From Salinicola halophilus (GTDB taxonomy: Bacteria > Pseudomonadota > Gammaproteobacteria > Pseudomonadales > Halomonadaceae), in assembly GCF_003206155.1 (NCBI RefSeq), contig NZ_PZJV01000001.1, positions 533,007-597,006 of the forward strand: a stretch of 64,000 nt of DNA, in the 5' to 3' direction. A program made the translations under genes and the position numbers. This document shows positions 59,893-64,000 of the stretch, in pieces. The notes under the pieces were generated by a model that saw only the letters and a list, made by a program, of their open reading frames with translations, ran no database searches and was not told where the DNA came from. The stretch's first letter is position 1. Every line of letters starts with the position of its first letter.

Positions 59893-59952
59893 ATCATCCC
59901 GCTCTCCCTCTCGCGCGCCTTTCTCTATCCTCGCAATCCAGGAGTCATCAGC

Positions 59953-60372
59953 ATGTGGCATCGTACCCAGTTCAGTCTCGAGTCCCGCCGTCAGGGCTTT
60001 CATCTCGTGACCGACGAGATTCTCGCGGCACTGCCCGAACTCCAGCGAGTTCAGACAGGCCTGCTGCATCTCCAGCTCATGCATACCTCGGCTTCGCTGA
60101 CGCTCAACGAGAACGCCGACCCCGACGTGCGCCACGACATGACGCTCTTCGCCGACAAGCTCGCCCCGGCCAACGTCGCCGGCATGCAACACACGCTGGA
60201 AGGTCCCGACGATATGCCCGCCCACGTGCTGGCGAGCCTCTTCGGTACCGAACTGACGCTGGCGGTGGAGAGAGGCCGACTGCTGACCGGTACCTGGCAG
60301 GGAATCTGGCTCGGCGAGCATCGCCGCCACGGCGGCGCGCGCAAAGTCGTCGCGACACTCACGGGCGAGTGA
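59953..60372 (+). CDS. YjbQ-family (UPF0047) protein
   Basis: 139 residues of the secondary thiamine-phosphate-synthase/YjbQ family. The conserved core LLHLQLMHTSASLTLNENADPDVRHDM and GTWQGIWLGEHRRHGGARKVV are present, with His ligands for a metal. E. coli YjbQ has weak thiamine phosphate synthase activity in vitro; the physiological role is unknown. CAGGAG lies before the ATG. It converges with the dehydratase gene. Confidence 0.9.
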   Translation: MWHRTQFSLESRRQGFHLVTDEILAALPELQRVQTGLLHLQLMHTSASLTLNENADPDVRHDMTLFADKLAPANVAGMQHTLEGPDDMPAHVLASLFGTELTLAVERGRLLTGTWQGIWLGEHRRHGGARKVVATLTGE

Positions 60373-60455
60373 CGCGACGAGCGAGCCTCTGGCGGGCGCG
60401 ATGGGCCGCGGCGATGGGCCGCATCGATAGCGACCTGCGCCCCTGACCCCCTAGA

Positions 60456-62240
60456 TCAGTGGGAGTGTCGGGGCACCTCCGCCCCGCGACAGCCGCGGAG
60501 AAAGTCGAAGTCGCACCCCTCATCGGCCTGCAGCACGCGTTCGATGTAGAGCTGACGATAGCCGCCGGTACTGGCGATCCTGGCCGACGCCGCCGTCGGG
60601 TCCGCCTGCTCGAGCCGCCGTGCGATCTCCTCGGCAGCCACCTCCAGCTCCAGCGAGCCGGTATCGCAGTCCAGCGAGATATAATCACCGTTCTGTACGG
60701 CGGCCAACGGGCCGCCCGCCGCGGCTTCCGGGGCCACGTGCAACACCACCGTGCCGTAAGCGGTGCCGCTCATGCGCGCGTCGGAAATGCGCACCATGTC
60801 GGTGATGCCCTGCTCGAGGATCTTCGGCGGCAGCCCCATGTTGCCCACCTCCGCCATGCCGTGATAGCCACGCGGCCCGCAGTGCTTCATCACCAGAATG
60901 TCGTCGGGTAGGACGTCGAGCTCGGGATCGTTGATCCGCGCCTTGTAGTCGTCGAGATTCTCGAACACCACCGCGCGGCCGCGATGCTTCATCAGTTCGG
61001 CGCTCGCCGCCGAGGGCTTGAGCACCGCGCCGTTGGGCGCGAGATTGCCCCGCAGCACGCACATGCCGCCGTCCTCGCGCAGGGGATCCTCAAGCGGGCG
61101 GATCACGTCGGCGTTGTAGAGCGGCGCATCCTGGACGTTCTCCCATAGCGTATGACCGTTGACGGTCAGCGCGTTCGGATGCGGCAGCCGGTCCGCTTCG
61201 CCGAGCCGACGCAGCACCGCGGGCAGCCCGCCGGCGTAATAGAACTCCTCCATCAGATAGCGCCCGGAGGGCTGCAGGTCGACGATGGTGGGGGTTCCCC
61301 GACCCACTCGCGTCCAGTCGTCGAGGCTGAGATCGACGCCGATTCGTCCGGCGATCGCCTTGAGATGAATGACCGCGTTGGTCGAGCCACCGATCGCGGC
61401 GTTGGTACGAATCGCGTTCTCGAACGCCTCTTGGGTCAGAATCTTCGAAAGCTTGAGATCCTCGTTGACCATCTCGACGATGCGGTTGCCGGAGAGATGC
61501 GCCAGTACGTAACGTCGCGCGTCCACCGCCGGAATCGCTGCGTTGTGGGGGAGCGAGACGCCGAGCGACTCCGCCATGCAGGCCATGGTCGAGGCGGTGC
61601 CCATGGTGTTGCAGGTCCCGGCGGAGCGGGACATGCCCGCTTCGGCGGCCATGAAGTCGTGCATCGATATCTTGCCCGCCTTGACCTGCTCCGAGAGCTG
61701 CCAGACGACGGTACCCGAGCCGATGTCCTTGCCCTGGTGCTTGCCGTTGAGCATCGGTCCGCCGGTGACGACGATCGCCGGTACGTCGCAGCTCGCCGCG
61801 CCCATCAGCAGCGCCGGAGTCGTCTTGTCACAGCCGGTGAGCAACACCACCCCGTCGATAGGGTTGCCGCGGATCGCCTCTTCGACGTCCATGCTGGCCA
61901 GGTTACGGGTGAACATCGCCGTCGGGCGCAGATTGGACTCACCGTTGGAGAAGACCGGGAACTCCACCGGGAAACCGCCCGCCTCCAGAACGCCTTTCTT
62001 GACGTGCTCGGCGAGCTTGCGGAAGTGCGCATTGCACGGGGTGAGTTCCGACCAGGTATTGCAGATGCCGATGATCGGCTTGCCCGCGAACTCATGGTCC
62101 GGAATGCCCTGGTTCTTCATCCAGCTGCGGTACATGAAACCGTTCTTGTCGGCGCGGCCGAACCACTCGGCGGAACGCAGTTTAACGCCCTGGCTCGCCG
62201 CATCTTTCGCGTCCGGGTTATAGGACGATGAATCGCTCAT
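60456..62240 (-). CDS. IlvD/Edd-family sugar-acid dehydratase, L-arabinonate dehydratase-like
   Basis: Iron-sulfur dehydratase of 594 residues from the ATG at 62240, with AGGAG eight bases upstream. Cluster cysteines are in GICNTWSELTPCN, LTGCDKTTPALLMG and AGTCNTMGTAST. The sequence, including the C-terminal DFLRGCRG, is closest to the L-arabinonate/D-xylonate dehydratase branch, not to dihydroxy-acid dehydratase IlvD. It would convert a sugar acid to its 2-keto-3-deoxy form. The neighbours, a GntP-type permease and a sugar ABC permease, support sugar-acid catabolism; the exact substrate is inference. Confidence 0.88.
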   Translation of the reverse strand: MSDSSSYNPDAKDAASQGVKLRSAEWFGRADKNGFMYRSWMKNQGIPDHEFAGKPIIGICNTWSELTPCNAHFRKLAEHVKKGVLEAGGFPVEFPVFSNGESNLRPTAMFTRNLASMDVEEAIRGNPIDGVVLLTGCDKTTPALLMGAASCDVPAIVVTGGPMLNGKHQGKDIGSGTVVWQLSEQVKAGKISMHDFMAAEAGMSRSAGTCNTMGTASTMACMAESLGVSLPHNAAIPAVDARRYVLAHLSGNRIVEMVNEDLKLSKILTQEAFENAIRTNAAIGGSTNAVIHLKAIAGRIGVDLSLDDWTRVGRGTPTIVDLQPSGRYLMEEFYYAGGLPAVLRRLGEADRLPHPNALTVNGHTLWENVQDAPLYNADVIRPLEDPLREDGGMCVLRGNLAPNGAVLKPSAASAELMKHRGRAVVFENLDDYKARINDPELDVLPDDILVMKHCGPRGYHGMAEVGNMGLPPKILEQGITDMVRISDARMSGTAYGTVVLHVAPEAAAGGPLAAVQNGDYISLDCDTGSLELEVAAEEIARRLEQADPTAASARIASTGGYRQLYIERVLQADEGCDFDFLRGCRGAEVPRHSH

Positions 62241-62256
62241 GAAACTTCTCCTCGAA

Positions 62257-63657
62257 TCACAGTAGCGTGAACAACAGCCAGGCAAGCCCGAATGCCATCA
62301 GTGAGATACCTGTCGAGACCACCGTCCATGTCTTGAGCATGGTTTGGGTATCGACGCCCAGAAACCGTCCTACCAGCCAGAACCCTGAATCGTTGACGTG
62401 GGAGTAGCCGATGGCCCCGGCCACGATCGCGACCGTCACGCAGGCCGCCGGCAGCCCCGAGAGCGACGGCTCCGCCAGTACTACCGGCGCCATGATCCCC
62501 GCCGCCGTGGTCCCCGCGACCGTCGCCGAGCCCTGTGCGACCCGGATCACCGCCGCGATCACGTAACCGGCGACAATCACCGGCAGCCCGAATGCTTGCA
62601 GGCTCTCCGCGAGCGCGTCGCCGATGCCGCTGGCGGTGAGTACGCCGCCGAACATGCCACCGGCCCCGGTGATCAGAATGATGCTGCAGACCGGTGCCAG
62701 CGCCTGCTCGACGACCTCGTTGATCGATGCCATGGCGCCGCCCCCGCCGCCACGGATCACCAGCAGCCACATCGCCACGCAGGTGCTGATGAGCATGGCG
62801 ATGGGCGTTTCGCCGATCAGCGTGAGTGCCTGCACCAAGGCGTTGTCCCCCTGAATGGCGCCACCTTCGACCAGCGTCGAGAGCCCGGTGTTGAGAAAGA
62901 TCAGCGCCAGCGGCAGCAGTAGCACCAGCAGCACCGTCTTGAAGCTCGGACGGCGCGCCGGTTCCACCTCGTCGTCTTCACCGCCCATCAGACTCGGCAC
63001 CGGCTGGAACGGCGTTCGGTTGGCGAGCAGCAGCGACAGCCGATAGCCCATCAGGTACCAGGTCGGCAGCCCCACGATGAGTGCCACGAACAGCACCTTA
63101 CCGATGTCCGCCTCCAGAAAGACCGCGGCGGCGACCGGTCCAGGATGCGGCGGCATCAGCGCGTGCATCACCAGAAACGCCCCGGCTGCCGGCAGCCCGT
63201 AGAGCAGCAGCGATGCCTTGAGCTCCCGCGCCACTGAGTAGATCACCGGCAGCATCACCACGAAGGCGGCATCCAGAAAGATCGGGAAGCCGAACAGCAG
63301 ACAGGCGATGGAGAGTCCGAGAGGCGCCTTCTCGCGCCCGAAGGCGCGGATCAGCGTATCCGCCAGCACGCGAGCGCCGCCGGATACCGCCACCAGCCGC
63401 CCGAGCACGGCGCCGAAACCGATCAGCAGTGCCACGTTACCCAGCGTGGTGCCGAAACCGTCGAGCAGCACCGGCAGCAGGTCGGCAACGGCGATGCCCG
63501 TCGCCAGCGCGGTGGCGATACTCACGATGACCAGCGCGAAGAACGGATGCAGTTTGATCTTGATGATCAGGACGAGAAGGACGGCAATGGCGAGCCCGGC
63601 GATCCCCATCAGCATGAGGGTGGGCAGAGCCGACGCCGTCGGTACCGTGTCTTGCAT
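62257..63657 (-). CDS. GntP-family gluconate/sugar-acid permease
   Basis: Inner-membrane proton symporter with about twelve hydrophobic helices in 466 residues. GntP-family blocks are visible: LHPFFALVIVSIATALATGI, LLFGFPIFLDAAFVVMLP, HALMPPHPGPVAAA and GYSHVNDSGFW. The family imports gluconate and related acids (gluconate, fructuronate, glycerate). The dehydratase gene begins 16 bases downstream, so transport and dehydration are in one transcript. Confidence 0.92.
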   Translation of the reverse strand: MQDTVPTASALPTLMLMGIAGLAIAVLLVLIIKIKLHPFFALVIVSIATALATGIAVADLLPVLLDGFGTTLGNVALLIGFGAVLGRLVAVSGGARVLADTLIRAFGREKAPLGLSIACLLFGFPIFLDAAFVVMLPVIYSVARELKASLLLYGLPAAGAFLVMHALMPPHPGPVAAAVFLEADIGKVLFVALIVGLPTWYLMGYRLSLLLANRTPFQPVPSLMGGEDDEVEPARRPSFKTVLLVLLLPLALIFLNTGLSTLVEGGAIQGDNALVQALTLIGETPIAMLISTCVAMWLLVIRGGGGGAMASINEVVEQALAPVCSIILITGAGGMFGGVLTASGIGDALAESLQAFGLPVIVAGYVIAAVIRVAQGSATVAGTTAAGIMAPVVLAEPSLSGLPAACVTVAIVAGAIGYSHVNDSGFWLVGRFLGVDTQTMLKTWTVVSTGISLMAFGLAWLLFTLL

Positions 63658-63713
63658 GGCGGTCTCCTCGGCAGTGACGCTGCCGGTTACGATCGGTGGA
63701 AGTACCTCGCCAC

Positions 63714-63783
63714 GTTATCCAGCCGACTCGATAACCGATAATGCCCACTCACGCAGACATTCATATCCAAACGCATATTAATG
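63714..63783. promoter_or_regulatory. Operator-like inverted repeats upstream of the GntP permease
   Basis: GTTATC-N10-GATAAC (63714-63719 with 63730-63735) is followed by the imperfect 26-bp palindrome CATTCATATCC-AAAC-GCATATTAATG (63758-63783, nine of eleven pairs). They lie 57-126 bases before the permease ATG. They could bind a sugar-acid repressor of the GntR or LacI type; the regulator gene is not in the window. Confidence 0.45.
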
Positions 63784-63885
63784 AGCGCGGTAGCGGATGA
63801 GCCGGGGCGGTCACACTTGCGCCCCGCCCTTTCACCACGACAAAAGTCGAAGACGATTTAGACCATCGTCGCGTGGTTCGTTGGC

Positions 63886-64000
63886 TCAGCCGCCGGCGCG
63901 TCGGCTCTGCTTCCAGCGGTCGAACATCACCGCCAGCAGCAGGATCGCCCCGCGAACCAGGTACTGATAGAACGTGGGGACGTTGAGCAATCCCATCGCG
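63886..64000 (-). CDS. Sugar ABC transporter permease, C-terminal end
   Basis: Only the last 38 codons are inside the window. They read AMGLLNVPTFYQYLVRGAIL, then a hydrophobic helix ending LAVMFDRWKQSRRAGG and a TGA stop at 63886. This matches the C-terminus of RbsC/XylH/AraH-type permeases, which import ribose, xylose or arabinose. Together with the arabinonate dehydratase-like gene it suggests a pentose or pentonate locus extending beyond the right edge. The first base belongs to a split codon. Confidence 0.75.
   Translation of the reverse strand, partial: AMGLLNVPTFYQYLVRGAILLLAVMFDRWKQSRRAGG

Overview
The window is ordinary, gene-dense, GC-rich (roughly 60%) chromosome of a gammaproteobacterium. 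Gene order and protein sequences point to the Oceanospirillales, most likely Halomonadaceae. The blocks tig-clpP-clpX-lon-hupB-ppiD, folD/cysS/glnS/ppiB/lpxH and nagZ-psrA-lexA are arranged as in Pseudomonas and relatives. Several proteins are strongly acidic (MetQ, PpiD, the outer-membrane barrel), as expected for a moderate halophile. I see no prophage, insertion sequence, integron or CRISPR array. Genus-level naming is inference.

Layout. 1-1634: end of queE, queD (queuosine/7-deazaguanine synthesis) and a small cysteine-cluster protein. 1674-11270: minus-strand block of an NADPH oxidoreductase, ppiD, hupB, lon, clpX, clpP and tig (protein folding and ATP-dependent proteolysis). 11549-11956: four tRNA genes (His, His, Arg, Pro in map order). 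12194-18667: folD, mtnN, cysS, glnS, ppiB, lpxH. 18777-25389: miaE, acnB, an outer-membrane barrel protein and a membrane-bound glycerophosphodiesterase. 25516-28953: ppsA and its regulator ppsR, divergent. 29014-33450: hpt, nagZ, psrA, then lexA-dinB. 33588-36930: purU, an RNase J family protein and a small H-NS-like protein. 37091-44207: molybdenum cofactor genes (moaA, moaE, a moaC-moaD fusion, mobB, mobA), nucleobase salvage (upp, gpt, apt), ung and riboflavin synthase. 44505-47851: metNIQ methionine transporter plus free-methionine-sulfoxide reductase. 47890-49042: an HDOD protein and two tRNA-Val genes. 49369-54496: the glycerol regulon glpK, glpF, glpR, glpD with recognisable GlpR operators. 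54607-60372: EEP-domain protein, fumC, zinc alcohol dehydrogenase, a kinase-fold phosphotransferase and YjbQ. 60456-64000: a sugar-acid catabolic locus (arabinonate dehydratase-like IlvD/Edd protein, GntP permease and the end of a sugar ABC permease).

How it works together. The metN-metI-metQ-msrC set would import methionine and repair its free R-sulfoxide. The glp set takes up, phosphorylates and oxidises glycerol under one repressor. PsrA and LexA sites share one divergent control region, linking fatty-acid and DNA-damage regulators by position. The moa/mob genes cover precursor Z to the guanine dinucleotide cofactor.

The most unusual items are a moaC-moaD gene fusion, an internally duplicated QueD with complementary degenerate halves, an H-NS-like protein ending in an AT-hook, a terminator whose 3' arm is also the ribosome binding site of the next gene, and tandem TGTCGACA palindromes before acnB. 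I did not find a convincing wholly new multi-gene system.
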